A stretch of DNA of 64,000 bases, taken from contig JAJGOT010000030.1 of the NCBI GenBank assembly GCA_022457155.1, positions 1,320,001-1,384,000 of the forward strand. The letters are read 5' to 3'. The notes below the pieces were generated by a model that saw nothing but the letters and a program-made list of their open reading frames with translations, was not told where the DNA came from and searched no databases. The stretch comes from Cladopsammia gracilis. Taxonomy: Eukaryota > Cnidaria > Anthozoa > Scleractinia > Dendrophylliidae. The position numbers and the translations under genes are program-made. This document shows, one piece after another, positions 21,335 to 32,391 of the stretch. Position 1 is the stretch's first letter. Each line of letters begins with the position of its first letter.

Positions 21335-22364
21335 AACGTTGCTTCCCTATTTATTGCATTTCAACACAATGTAATTATCCATCTATTTTCGTCCAATTGT
21401 GTGTTTATCGCAAGAACGAAAGCATGAAAGTATTGTATTCCCGTTTTTTTCGCTGCTTGTGATTGGTTTAATCTCTCAGTAAGCTGCCGGCGCACGCTCC
21501 CGAGCTGTTTACACGAGAAAAAAAAAGGTCCATTTGGCAACATTCGTTGCTGAAACATGCCGCATGAAGTTCGACCAAATGGACATGTTGCAGTGTCAAA
21601 ACATCGTGTGAAATCGTGTTGCACGAAGAACTCAGACAATGCGACACCTTGCGGCTGCATGTCCCTGGGACACGTAATAACTGAAGTTGCGAATGTGTGT
21701 GCGTAAATAAATTTTGTCCCTGCTGCGAGCTCCTAATAAAAGCGCCTGCTGCATTTCCACTGATATGTATAGAACAGGATTTGACTGCGGCTTCATGTCC
21801 CCGGGACATGTAATGGCTGCAGTTACGAATGTATGTGCGCAATTTGATGTTGTCCCTGCTGCGCGCCTCCGATACAGGCGCCTGCTACAGCCCCCCTCAT
21901 GTGAACGAAACAGAAATTGACCGCAGCTACACGTCCCCGAGACGTGTTCCCGCTGCTTTGCTTAATTGTCTGTGTTAGTTGTGATTTTGTCCCTGTTGCA
22001 TGTTCCCGGTACACATGCCTGTAAAATGCCCCGTAATGTGTGAGTAAAATGGATAGATGTCCCAGGGACATGCTTAGGGCGCAGTTTGTTCTGTGTGTAC
22101 ATGCTGTGATTTCGTCGGTGCTTCATGTCCCCGCTATTGGTTCCCACTCTATGCCGCGTTATATGTACGGAATATGATTTTAAGGCCCAGTTCAAACGTC
22201 GAACTTCACATGTGCCGAACCTAATGCAAATGAGCAAAATCTATTGTTCTTGCTAATTTGCATTAGGTTCGGCACATGTGAAGTTCGACGTTTGAACTGG
22301 GCCTAAAACTGCTACATGTTCCTAGGTCATGTAGCTGCAAAATGACCCCTAGTGCGCGAGCACC
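21335..22364 (-). repeat. Right inverted arm
   Basis: Reverse-complement copy of the left arm, with only scattered substitutions and small indels plus the 120-bp MITE insertion at 22184-22303. It carries the mirrored palindromes. Confidence 0.85.
22184..22303. mobile_element. 120-bp palindromic MITE, copy 2
   Basis: Same element as 433-552, here inside the right arm and flanked by TAA (22181-22183 and 22304-22306). The left arm at about 15730 contains the matching uninterrupted site (CAGTTTTAAAATCATATTCC), which proves the insertion and the 3-bp duplication. Confidence 0.95.
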
Positions 22365-22370
22365 TTTTAA

Positions 22371-23031
22371 ACATAAACTAATGAAGATTTGAATGAAAGT
22401 TTTTGAAAGAAGATTGTGTTGTCCAATTTTACGTGCTTGTTCATTCATTACATAGATTGAAAAGCGATTTTATGTAAACAAAACAAGACTTAGATTTTCT
22501 GTCTTCACTCGCGTCTCCTTTAATATGCAAATATATTTGTGTATTTTTGCAATTTTGATTTCCAAATCAGTTTCTCGGGAAATTCTTGGCAAACAAAAAC
22601 TGTATTTTATTCGGAAAGTAGTCGTACCTGTAATTCTAGTCGGAGAAAAGTTGTTTTTGTGAACTTTTCTACGATCTAAATGTACTGTGCAGACGGTCGG
22701 GTAATACTGTTTTTTGAGAATTGCTAAAATTGAAAAATAGCCCGGTCGTTATTTTTTATTTTTTATTTTATTTATTTATTTAACTTCGCCAAACTTGGCA
22801 GGGACACCACAACAGCTTGCGCCAATTACTGTGGCCCCCGACCTTTCACCTTTGTTAAGTTTAACCTTAGTTAAGCTTGTTCATAGTGTTTCGCTGTTAG
22901 GCTCTGCCTATCTATATATATTAATTGTAGAAGTCGCACATTTTCATTTTAGTAGCAGGAGGTGTGCGAAGTGGATAATTGAATAACTGGGACAACGAAT
23001 TGAATGATTAATTATGAACTTTTATCTTCAG
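22371..23031. other. End of last intron of gene 1
   Basis: AT-rich intron with a TTTTA/TTTA repeat at about 22748-22785. The acceptor TTATCTTCAG ends at 23031. Confidence 0.6.
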
Positions 23032-23642
23032 CGTTTGCTAATTCATGCAGCAATTTAAAGATGTTCGAACCTACAGCAGCAAGTGAAAATTACGTCATTG
23101 ATCCTGATGGCGAGGGAGGTCTGGCACCATTTACCGCTTTTTGTAACATGACTGACAAGAACGGAGTTGGCGTGACAGTCATCAGTCACGACAGTGAGAG
23201 CAGAACATTGGTGGATGGATATGAAGATCCAGGTAACTACTCACGTGACATTCATTACACAGGAGCAAATATGTCTCAGTTGGCGAGTCTCACCGGAGTG
23301 TCCTCACACTGTGAGCAGTTTATCAAGTTCGAGTGTTATGATACAGCGTTATTCGAGTATTCAGAGGCCTGGTGGGTATCACGTGATTCTACTAAGATGA
23401 CATACTGGGGCGGAGCATCACCTGGCAGTGGTAAGTGCGCATGCGGGATGACAAATTCATGTGCAGTCTCCAGTCGAGGTTGTAACTGTGATGCGAATGA
23501 CAAAGTATGGCGTGAAGACAGCGGTCTCCTCACTGACAAGACAAAGCTTCCAGTGAAACAACTCAGGTTTGGGGATACTGGCCATAGCAGCGAGCAAGGT
23601 TACCACACACTGGGTAAATTGAAGTGCTATGGCACAGCATAA
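23032..23642 (+). CDS. Gene 1 terminal fibrinogen-like exon
   Basis: 611 nt, phase 1 in, ending in TAA. It encodes 202 residues beginning AFANSCSNLKMFEPTAASEN. Key blocks: YVIDPDGEGGLAPFTAFCNM, GNYSRDIHYTGANMSQLASL, FIKFECYDTALF, KMTYWGGASPGSGKCACGMT, and a C-terminal LPVKQLRFGDTGHSSEQGYH. The DPDG...F-x-x-F/Y-C-x-M start, the D-I-x-Y motif and the cysteine layout match the divergent fibrinogen-like domain of contactin-associated/neurexin-IV-type proteins rather than a ficolin. It is a whole domain in one exon and ends the protein; there is no membrane segment after it, so the product is probably secreted. I cannot name an orthologue. Confidence 0.85.
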
Positions 23643-23865
23643 ACGCTTACTTCTTATCTTAATACTACTACTCGAGTTTATCTAAAGTAAGAACAAAAAT
23701 AAAACCTATAAGTTAAATATCAAACTTCTAGAAATAATCACAAGGCTAAACGAGAATATACAATACGCAGACTCAACAAAACTTGTTATAATCAAAATAA
23801 TAAATATCTATATTTTCTTTATAACAACGTACACTGACAGTATTTTGCTTTGTGGGAGACAGCGT

Positions 23866-23945
23866 GGTCGAGTGGTTAGGGCGTCGGACTTGTAATCCGG
23901 AGGTCCCGGGTTCAAGTCTCGCTCTGACCACTTGCTGGAGTTGTT
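23866..23945 (+). mobile_element. tRNA-derived SINE head
   Basis: The A box GTGGTCGAGTGG and B box GGGTTCAAGTC are in tRNA-like positions, with an anticodon-like loop CTTGTAA. The acceptor stem pairs poorly, so it is not a functional tRNA. Downstream to about 24060 lies a body with the inverted pair CCAACTGG/CCAGTTGG and an AT-rich end. Confidence 0.65.
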
Positions 23946-24091
23946 TCACGGCAGACCCGAGTTCAACTCCTCGACCACGCTTGTAAAATAGCCAACTGGT
24001 TTGCCTCCTGCCAGTTGGGATTTTTAAAATGTTATGTTCTATTTGAATATTTGTTTCTTTATTTAGTGTCCCCAATTAGTGCTGACACTTA

Positions 24092-25018
24092 TGTACCAGT
24101 CAATTCCAAGACCGCCCATCCCCCCCCCCGGGCAACCCCCCCGGGCAACCCCCCCGGGCATTTGACTTTTTTTAAAAAAAATTGTCAAATGCCCCACTAT
24201 GTGGGCAGTTTATACGGTCAAATGCCCCACCGTGCAGGGCTTCACAGAGCGTCAAATGCCCCACCGTCTGGGCAAGGAGGGATTAAAGTAACTAGTTACC
24301 GTGGATTTCAGCTTACTTTGGCCTCACCAGTTGCCAAGTTCGTTGGCAAATTTGATACTACGTTGCGAAGTTGTCAATTACATTTGTCAGTTTGCCAACC
24401 AAATTGCGAACTTTGAAACGAAGTTGGCAACTTCGGTGCAACGAAGCCTGTATGTAAAGTCTGAAATTGTTCTTAAACGCTATTTGCGAAGTCAAAACAA
24501 TTTTTAGCCGACCTGGATGGTTTTCTTTAACATTATTTTGTAGACTTGCCAAGACTAATCTATAAACTGGTGCTGTTCGGATTGTTTTCGAGGTGAGATC
24601 ATGTACGCTGTAAGATGCATGCCACTATTGAATTCGACCAACATATAAATCGTATATTATCTTTCATGTTCACTTTAAATATCTAAATCTTTGCTTGTGC
24701 TGTCGTCTGTTGTTTATATATCTCTTAGCTAGATTTAGTTGCAGCGAAAAAAATAGAACGAACATATGTTTCGAAATACTAAATATGAACAAAGATCTTG
24801 CTTAGTCGCTTTCGCAACAACGCAACAGACACGTGGAACCGGAAAGAATGGATTACGAAATCTTTTACATACCTTTTACCTTACCTTTTACCTAGTCAAA
24901 TGCCCGCCCCGTCGGGCCTCGTTTCACGTCAAATGCCCCACTATGCGGAGCTAACCTCTCGTCAAATGCCCGGGGTATGCCCGGGGGGAGATGGGCGGTC
25001 TTGGAATTGACTGGTACA
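24092..25018. mobile_element. 927-bp MITE with TTA duplication
   Basis: The termini TGTACCAGTCAATTCC / GGAATTGACTGGTACA are flanked by TTA (24089-24091 and 25019-25021). Subterminal GTCAAATGCCC motifs occur at about 24184, 24219, 24251, 24895, 24930 and 24961. CCCCGGG-rich strings sit next to each terminus. No coding sequence was recognised. The 3-bp TTA suggests a Harbinger-type MITE. Confidence 0.85.
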
Positions 25019-25027
25019 TTAAATAAA

Positions 25028-25030
25028 GTG

Positions 25031-25091
<61 letters not shown>
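25028..25091. repeat. ATT microsatellite
   Basis: About 21 perfect ATT units. The 40 bp that follow (TGTTTAACATTATGTTCTGG) recur at about 49612, next to another ATT tract. The microsatellite is therefore linked to a retrotransposon 3' end. Confidence 0.9.
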
Positions 25092-25092
<1 letters not shown>

Positions 25093-25144
25093 CTTTGTTT
25101 AACATTATGTTCTGGCTGTTGTCATTGCATTATTATTATTATTA

Positions 25145-25385
25145 TAAGCAGTAAAAACTATCTGTATGCAATACAGTTAAAAGGAACACAGGGCGCCTAG
25201 GCGTGACCTGTGCTCCAACTAGTGAGACTAGAGTTAAAAAATATATACAATAAAAAGTAAAATTAAAATATGTATATATATAATAAACTAAACAAATTTA
25301 CGCTAAAATATGCAAAATGTTCAAAGTTCTAAACCAGGAGACAAACCGGAGCACGGGTTATATACAATAAAAAGTAGAATTAAAA

Positions 25386-25418
<33 letters not shown>

Positions 25419-25956
25419 AAAGACAGCAATGAAACTAAACTTAAGTTTAAATATATAAATTCCTTGAACTACTGTAGTATTCTGATTGCCGATAAATGAG
25501 CTTATAAAGTTTACGAAATGTCCTTTGCAATGTTTCGAGCAATGCAGCGGGCAAGAAACGGCTCGGATTAAGGTGATGCAATCTTCTCGCTCTTAAAATA
25601 TATTGTTAGAAGTTGTTTAGTCCAAGAATTATTACCGAAAACAGCTTTTTGAAATTCAAGTGATTTTTTTATAAATGCCTTTGTAAACAATAGCCACATC
25701 AGAGTATATGCGCCTAACAATAAAGGGGGACTCTGAGGGGCCAATCAATTGGTTCACCGCAATTTGAAAATAAATGTAAAAAATAAACTTCAAGAAGGGG
25801 CAAGATACTCATGGACACGGCTCTTGAAGGCTTAAATTTGACATCAGATATTTATATCCGCTAAAATCAGTTATAAAAATAGTATAAAAAAAATTACACG
25901 GCCAACTGAAAATAATATTTTTAAGGAACAGCTTTGTCACAGCTTATCGAGTATTT

Positions 25957-25989
<33 letters not shown>

Positions 25990-27519
25990 ATAGTTATCTT
26001 AATTTTTATAAATGATTGTAATTAAAATACTATTGGTGTAACTGAAGATTTTTAACCGAGTTTAAATAACTACTACTACTAGACCCGACCCCCGAGAAAT
26101 TGAGACCTGACTCATAAATCGATACCCATTTTCTGACCAAAACGGCTCAAAAAGCAGACTCATTTGCGTCGCACACACCCTTATATAGCTTATAATTCTT
26201 CGCGGTTAATAAGGATTCGACTAAATACACTGGGAAATATACAAAATCGTACTTATTGTTTGCCGGTCAAAGCAAAGCCGCATCAAGGGGCACCAGGAAA
26301 AGACAAGACCGAATCTGTGCCCCCCGATGCGGACCGCGGGTGGGAAAGGGTGGGAAAAAGCAGTAGCGTGTATACAAGACGAAGGCGAACTAAAAGTAAT
26401 GTCATATGTGATATGCGCCAAGCGCACATGTCCACCGCCCAGTCAATGATTAAATATTAAGGCTCCGTCCAATACCATACATATAAGAGTTTCCTCCGGA
26501 TATTAATATAATAGGATAAAAAACAGCCATGTTATCACAGCAACCGAGAAATCCGTGTTCACCATTCCTGAACCAGGCTTGTTAGCGACAGGGTTTTTAA
26601 AACCCTCAATTCCCTTTAGCAAAGGTAGAAAATTATTACATATTCACATATACCCACTGTATAAATTAACATTTGAATTAACTTGACTAAAATAGTATTT
26701 AGCCCAGTATTTTCAGGAAGCAGTACGGGCCGGTTTAGGCTGTCATGAAGCTTCTTTGATCAATTAACGAATGCTTTGATCACAATGTGTTATCGTATAA
26801 AATGCTTTCAAATGCTTTGATTAAACACCTTGAATTATTACAAAGATATATAGTCAAGAATATGCCTTCTGATCTTGTTAAGATTTTCATACGCTTGCGC
26901 ATGTATTAAAAAGTTTGTAACTGTAATTTCATTCCCATAACATAATTACTTGGAACAATTATTTATTTCTAAAACCACGCTTAATTTGAAAAATGTATCC
27001 AAACAAGATTGACTTGGAATCACTATCACCTGCTTTAATATTGTCTGTTATGTTGTTGCTGGGTTTCCATTTGCAATCAAACTCTTTCACATGTGAAAAT
27101 CAATTAGAACTTTGATCACTAACCTTCCCGGTAACCTTTGACAGCCGTATAAGTCGGCCTTACATGTAAATATGGTGCTCCGTTCGCACGGACTTTGATC
27201 TTTTTTGTTATATGTATTACAACTATTAGAGTTAATTATGTTATATTCTGAAATGTACATGTTTTTTGTTATTTTAAGGGCAATTTCAACAGGCGATTTT
27301 CAGTGCATGTGGAGCAACGATTTTGTCCGCGATTTAAAGGGCGATTTGCTAACGAAATTGATTTTTGTGTACTAGAACATACATAAGAAGTTAGAGTAAA
27401 ACATGCTAAGTGTTCCTTGAGGGGCTCCGCACGGCAGATTTAATGCTGATATGACAGCGTTCCAAAATGAAATCACCGTGAAAGCGCAAAGAAAATCGCC
27501 GATAATTTGCACAGTCACG
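25145..27519. other. Gene-free stretch with retrotransposon debris
   Basis: Two related strings ending in ATACAATAAAAAGTA (about 25240 and 25360), an ATT run at about 25386-25415 and a TAC run at about 26068-26079 look like 3' tails of non-LTR elements. No reading frame was recognised. Confidence 0.4.
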
Positions 27520-27965
27520 ATTTGAAAACGGCACGGAACCCCATAATTTCGGCACCGACCTTTGACAAATTTTAACAAAAAAATCACAGTGTTTCAAGTT
27601 TACAATTAATAAATGTTTCACCATTTTAATTTTTCGAAAAATTGTTTGAAATGGATCAGATTCTAGTGTTTTTCCCCTATGCAAACAATATAATTATATT
27701 TGATACCCAGTTTGCTTCATTTTCAAAATGACGGAATTGTTCGTGTAAACACGGACAGAGTGGTACCAGTACCGTGGTGAATCTGAATCAAATTGAGCTT
27801 CTACTCATGCGTAACAACCGAAAATGGTTGACATATTTTCAGAAACATTCCACGGTGACTCCCGCAGCAAGAAGAGTCTTCAAAAAGTGCTCAATTGGCG
27901 AAATTAATCATGGCGAAATACTTTGGAAACGGTGCTGAAATATTGGGGTTCCGTGCTTTTTTTTG
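27520..27965. repeat. Fold-back element
   Basis: GGCACGGAACCCCATAATTT near 27530 returns inverted near 27935 (ATTGGGGTTCCGTGC). About 0.44 kb, no coding sequence, target duplication not resolved. Confidence 0.6.
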
Positions 27966-28716
27966 TGCGTGTAATTACAGCTAATCAGTGTATTTTAAAA
28001 CACGCATTTAACCATTGTATTCAGAAAACGAAAAAGCTGGCTGCATAATATGAAGGTGATGTTACACGGAACAATTCTTAACGTTAAAACCTAACACTGT
28101 GTAAGAGAGCGCGAACGATTTTTAAACACAACAATTTGTTGCGGCAACATGTGGCAAGTTTTTGAAGAGTGGTTCAAAAAATTGTTGCGTTGAAAATCGT
28201 TCAGCGTGTTGCGTTACACGCCGCGAATTTTAAAACAACGATGTTGTAAAAATAGTCGTTAAAAATCGTTCAAAGTAGCATAATATCAGAATATAAATAT
28301 GTATCATTTCACACTTCTATCATAAGAGCTACACATGATTATTATTTGAAAGCTATCAATTTATATCTTGAAACAGCTTAAAATAAACTATTACTGTCAG
28401 CACAAAACGTTTTGTTGTGATGTAAAACCATGACATGCATTGTGCATATATTTTTTGTTTCTTCGAAGTTTTGATAATTAATTATGATACTTTGAGAAAG
28501 GTTTGGCTAAAAAATGCGAAAATTCAAAAATAGGAAAACTAATTAAGCAAGGCTGACTGTACAACTGGGATTGTGTATAATCTGATTTCGTCAGGCACAG
28601 CGTCACTTCTTCAATGAATAAAATGACTAAAAGAAAAACGTTACAATTCAAATCGCAAAGAAACAAAAAAAATTACAATGCCGAAAGACGTTACATTTCA
28701 AAAGTGGAAACGTTAT

Positions 28717-29124
28717 GGCCCTGTCACACTATTGCGTATCGTACTAGCGTATGCCAGCGTATGAAAAATTATCACTCATACGCTGGTATACGCTGACATA
28801 CGCTAGGGGAACGTTAGGCATAGGTTGTATACGTTTCACGCACGGTCGCATACGGTGGTATACGATGGCATTCGGCGAGGCAGAAAATTTTTTTTAAACA
28901 TGCTTAAAAATTTTGTGCGTATTCGGACGTATGGTTTATACGCTAATCATACGCTAGGAATACGCTGAATACGCGAGAGTTACGCTAGAGGTACGTTACT
29001 CATAGGTCAAGTACGCTGGTCATACGCTGTATTTTCAAGGGAATTTTGTGCGTATGAAAATTATTTTATGAATTTTCATACGCAAATCATACGTTTCTTT
29101 AATACGCAATAGTGTGACAGGGCC
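28717..29124. mobile_element. MITE filled with CGTATG/ATACGCT motifs
   Basis: Perfect termini GGCCCTGTCACACTATTGCG and their complement, about 24 bp. The interior holds many copies of ATACGCT or CGTATG in both orientations. ACGTTAT occurs directly before the left end and 3 bp after the right end, which may be a decayed target duplication. Confidence 0.75.
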
Positions 29125-29512
29125 TTTACGTTATATTGGACAGTCAGCCTTGCTTGATTTGTTATTTCCTATTTAGATGAAATTTGCTGACTAGATCAGG
29201 ATCCAACGCCTTTGAATTGCTCGTTGACCCTTGCAGATATTTCCAAAGTGAAAATTCAAAACAGTATTACGACTACAGTCGAGCTTCTACATGCGACCAC
29301 CTCTCGTATGCTACCAATTTTACAGATAAATTGCACGTTATTATAACAAAGTATACTCCAAATCAATATCTGAAAAACTCTTAAGAAGGAATAAATTTTA
29401 ATTAAACAATAAATGGAATGTTGGCGAGCCTTATTTGCCATATTCCCAAAATCCCATTGTGTCGTATCGTTTATGTATTACGTTTTTTCCCAACAACGTT
29501 TCTTCAATCAGG

Positions 29513-30095
29513 TGTCGGCCATGTTTTCAAACTTGAAATTCAGCTATATATCTCAAGCAAACGCTGTGGAGAGGTGTGGAGTGTTCCAGAAAGCGCTAAC
29601 GCACGTTGGCCGGAAATCGCTTTTCGACACTTTTCCCGATCATTGTAGCTATACTATCAAAATAATTATCTCAAGCAAACGCTGTGGAGTGTTCCAGAAA
29701 CCGCGGCCGTTGGTCGGAAATCGCTTTTTGGCACTTTTCCCTTTAATTGTCGCCATACTATTGAGATAATTCTAGCTGGATTTTTGTCGCCCTAAGTAAG
29801 CGCATGTGAGTGTCCTTGGCCTCCACAATATAAAAAAGTAAAGACTGTTGCTAGTCTTTTTTTCTCTCGCTCTCGCTCTCTTCTCTGTAATTTTCGGGCT
29901 GATCAGGGTCATAAAAACCCTTGTTTGGCCTAGTTGTAGTGAAATTGCTGCAATTTTCGTCGGCCATGTTTTCAAAAGTCAGCTTACTATATCTGAAGCA
30001 AACGCTGTATGGTGTTCCAGGAAGCGCTGATATTGGCCCGGAAATCGCTTTTTGGCACTTTGTCCGATCATTGTCGTCATGGTACTATATCATTC
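29513..30095 (+). repeat. Three degenerate copies of a ~130-bp unit
   Basis: Units near 29513-29660, 29668-29770 and 29948-30095 share AAGCAAACGCTG, TGGTGTTCCAG/GGAGTGTTCCAG and GGAAATCGCTTTT. Not recognised as a known family. Confidence 0.6.
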
Positions 30096-31046
30096 TTGCC
30101 TTCATTGTTGTTGAATTAAGATATGGAGAGTGACACTCCGGCGTAGTCAGGAAACGACACGGAGTGTCGCTGGTGGAGTGCAGTAGTTTCCTCCGGCAGC
30201 GAAAGGAACAAGCGATCGGGGTGCAGCTAAGGACAGAAAATTATGTTTGGGGGAACCGCCAAACACACGAGAAAAAAAACTAATGCGAAAGGTCCGAAGG
30301 TCCGAACACTGATCACTCGGGTAGAGAGGGTGGGTCGCGAACTTTCCACTGAGTGGTTTTCCGGCAAAAGATGCGGAAATGGAAAAGGAGCGCTTATTAA
30401 AAATATATGCCCGCTACATTAACGAGAGAGCGCGGTTAGGGGATTCCATGTCCATCTGCACGAGACTTGGGGGTTCAGCTCAAACATAAAGTCTGCTAAT
30501 TCTGCTTCCAAGGCCGATTTCTATTTTTATCAATTTTATATATAAAATTCGTAATTTTTATAGTTTTGTAAATTAGAGTAGTTTTATAGAGGGCCACAAG
30601 TTTATTAGCTTTGCTATTTGGTGCAACCCTCTTTAAATAAATACTTTATTGCTGCGGAACGAGCGTAGCGAGTGAGCAGCAACATAATCAGGATTTAAGA
30701 GAAATATATGAGAAAAAAATATAAGCTAGGAAAAATCTCGATTTGATCGCTTTTTACCAGAATTCACTGCGCCACGAACACATTTTGGGCCAGAATGCAC
30801 TGCGCCACGAACAAGAGCCTCGCTTGCTGCTTCAAGCTGTTGGCTGCGAAATTTGTAATATTTTGGTCCAACATGTCCCAGTCGAAATCGGAACTGAAGT
30901 GTCGAAGACTACCGCGAGTTGAGCGAGGACTGTGAGGCATGGTGATAGGACCGTTGAATGGCAAAGATTTTCGAAGATTGTACGGAATAAAAGACAAATT
31001 TACTTTGAAATCACTCCGGCAGCAGTTACTATCTTTTGGATACACT
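30096..31046. other. Gene-free stretch
   Basis: No supported gene. A short + strand frame at about 30939-31048 reads MVIGPLNGKDFRRLYGIKDK and onward into the ATT tract; it looks coding-like but is isolated and unrecognised. Confidence 0.35.
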
Positions 31047-31047
31047 A

Positions 31048-31097
<50 letters not shown>

Positions 31098-32391
31098 CTT
31101 CATGAATGAACTGGATGATCTTTTTCCGAATTGTTTCCTAAGGGAGCGGGTCATAGCCCATGACCAAAGGTCCCCTAGGGTTTTCTCTTTACTCTAAAGT
31201 TCCAACACCTTTCTCAAAATCCTCGCTGTTCCCAGTAGCGTAGTCTTCTGAAGTAATGAAATACTAATTTTAACATTCGACTTTGCCAACCACTAGTCCA
31301 ATTTTTTTGTTACACTTCCCAATGATCCGACAACAATTGGTACCACCTGTACAGTTCTCATGTTCCATATTCTATTAATTTCCCTTTTAAGATTCTCCTC
31401 CTCCTCCTCCTCCTCCTCCTCCTCCTCCTCCTCCTCCTCCTCCTCCTCCTCCTCCTCCTCCTCCTCCTCCTCCTCCTCCTCCTCCTCCTCCTCCTCCTCC
31501 TCCTCCTCCTCCTCCTCCTCCTCCTCCTCCTCCTCCTCCTCCTCCTCCTCCTCCTCCTCCTCCTCCTCCTCCTCCTCCTCCTCCTCCTCCTCCTCCTCCT
31601 CCTCCTCCTCCTCCTCCTCCTCCTCCTCCTCCTCCTCCTCCTCCTCCTCCTCCTCCTCCTCCTCCTCCTCCTCCTCCTCCTCCTCCTCCTCCTCCTCCTC
31701 CTCCTCCTCCTCCTCCTCCTCCTCCTCCTCCTCCTCCTCCTCCTCCTCCTCCTCCTCCTCCTCCTCCTCCTCCTCCTCCTCCTCCTCCTCCTCCTCCTCC
31801 TCCTCCTCCTCCTCCTCCTCCTCCTCCTCCTCCTCCTCCTCCTCCTCCTCCTCCTCCTCCTCCTCCTCCTCCTCCTCCTCCTCCTCCTCCTCCTCCTCCT
31901 CCTCCTCCTCCTCCTGTTTATTGTCTCAGCCACTCCCCGTAGCTTAGAGACACAACACTTTCCTCAACAAGTGCGCAGTTCCGAGAATGGCCGATATTTG
32001 TACACTTCCAAGGAAGTCAGGTACATCTAACTTTCCAAACCAGGTCTTTGCACCTTTCGATATGCTTCCAAGAGCAGCAATCACGATAGGTATTATTGTG
32101 ACTTTCGAGGCTCCATGAATCCTTCTAATTTCAAATGCTAGTTCCTGGTACTTCTCAACCTTCTCCTCCTCAGTCCTGGTGATATTCTGGTCCGCTGGTA
32201 CAGCTATATCAATAAGTGTCCATTTCTGTGTACCTTTATGCACTAGAGTTATATCTGGCCGATTATGCTTCAGCACTTTGTCTGTGTAGATAGTCATGTC
32301 CCAGGTAATCCTCACTTCTCCATTCTCTACGATCGGCAAGGGTTGATGGTCATACCACTTGTCAGTACACTCTATCCCATACTTCCTGCAC
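31047..32391 (-). mobile_element. 3' part of a non-LTR retrotransposon
   Basis: The minus-strand frame 32391-31944 encodes the C-terminus of a retrotransposon polyprotein: CRKYGIECTDKWYDHQ, then RPDITLVHKGTQKWTLIDIA and KLDVPDFLGSVQISAILGTA, with a stop at 31944. RPD-x(n)-IDIAV resembles a PD-(D/E)xK restriction-like endonuclease core as in R2-type elements; this is a motif-level inference. The 3' UTR (31916-31097) contains the CTC expansion, and the 3' end is an ATT tract (31047-31096). The upstream part of the same frame lies at 49431-49565, separated by the 17-kb element. Confidence 0.75.
31395..31915 (+). repeat. 521-bp uninterrupted CTC microsatellite
   Basis: About 173 perfect copies of CTC/GAG in the 3' UTR of the retrotransposon fragment. 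It yields artificial poly-Ser and poly-Arg frames. It is a polypurine-polypyrimidine tract with mirror symmetry. Confidence 0.97.

Larger units (their letters stand above)
15671..22364. mobile_element. 6.7-kb PIF/Harbinger-type transposon
   Basis: The termini are inverted GGTGCTCGC...GCGAGCACC, flanked by a direct TTTTAA (15665-15670 and 22365-22370). The arms, roughly 15671-16590 and 21335-22364, are inverted copies of each other for about 0.9 kb, apart from the 120-bp MITE in the right arm. The interior carries two convergent genes, a DDE transposase (+) and a MADF/SANT-like protein (-). That two-gene layout is characteristic of Harbinger elements. Their usual target duplication is 3 bp (TWA), so 6 bp is unusual. 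Both genes carry disabling changes, so this copy looks non-autonomous. Confidence 0.88.

Noticed and set aside
23866..23945. Functional tRNA gene (Thr-like anticodon)
   Set aside because: Acceptor stem mismatches and a SINE-like body downstream; A and B boxes alone are not enough.
30939..31048. Short coding-like peptide MVIGPLNGKDFRRL...
   Set aside because: Plausible composition, but isolated, unrecognised and running into an ATT repeat; noted only as intergenic content.
31358..31947. Poly-Ser (+) and poly-Arg (-) open frames of about 190 residues
   Set aside because: Entirely produced by the CTC/GAG microsatellite in a retrotransposon UTR.
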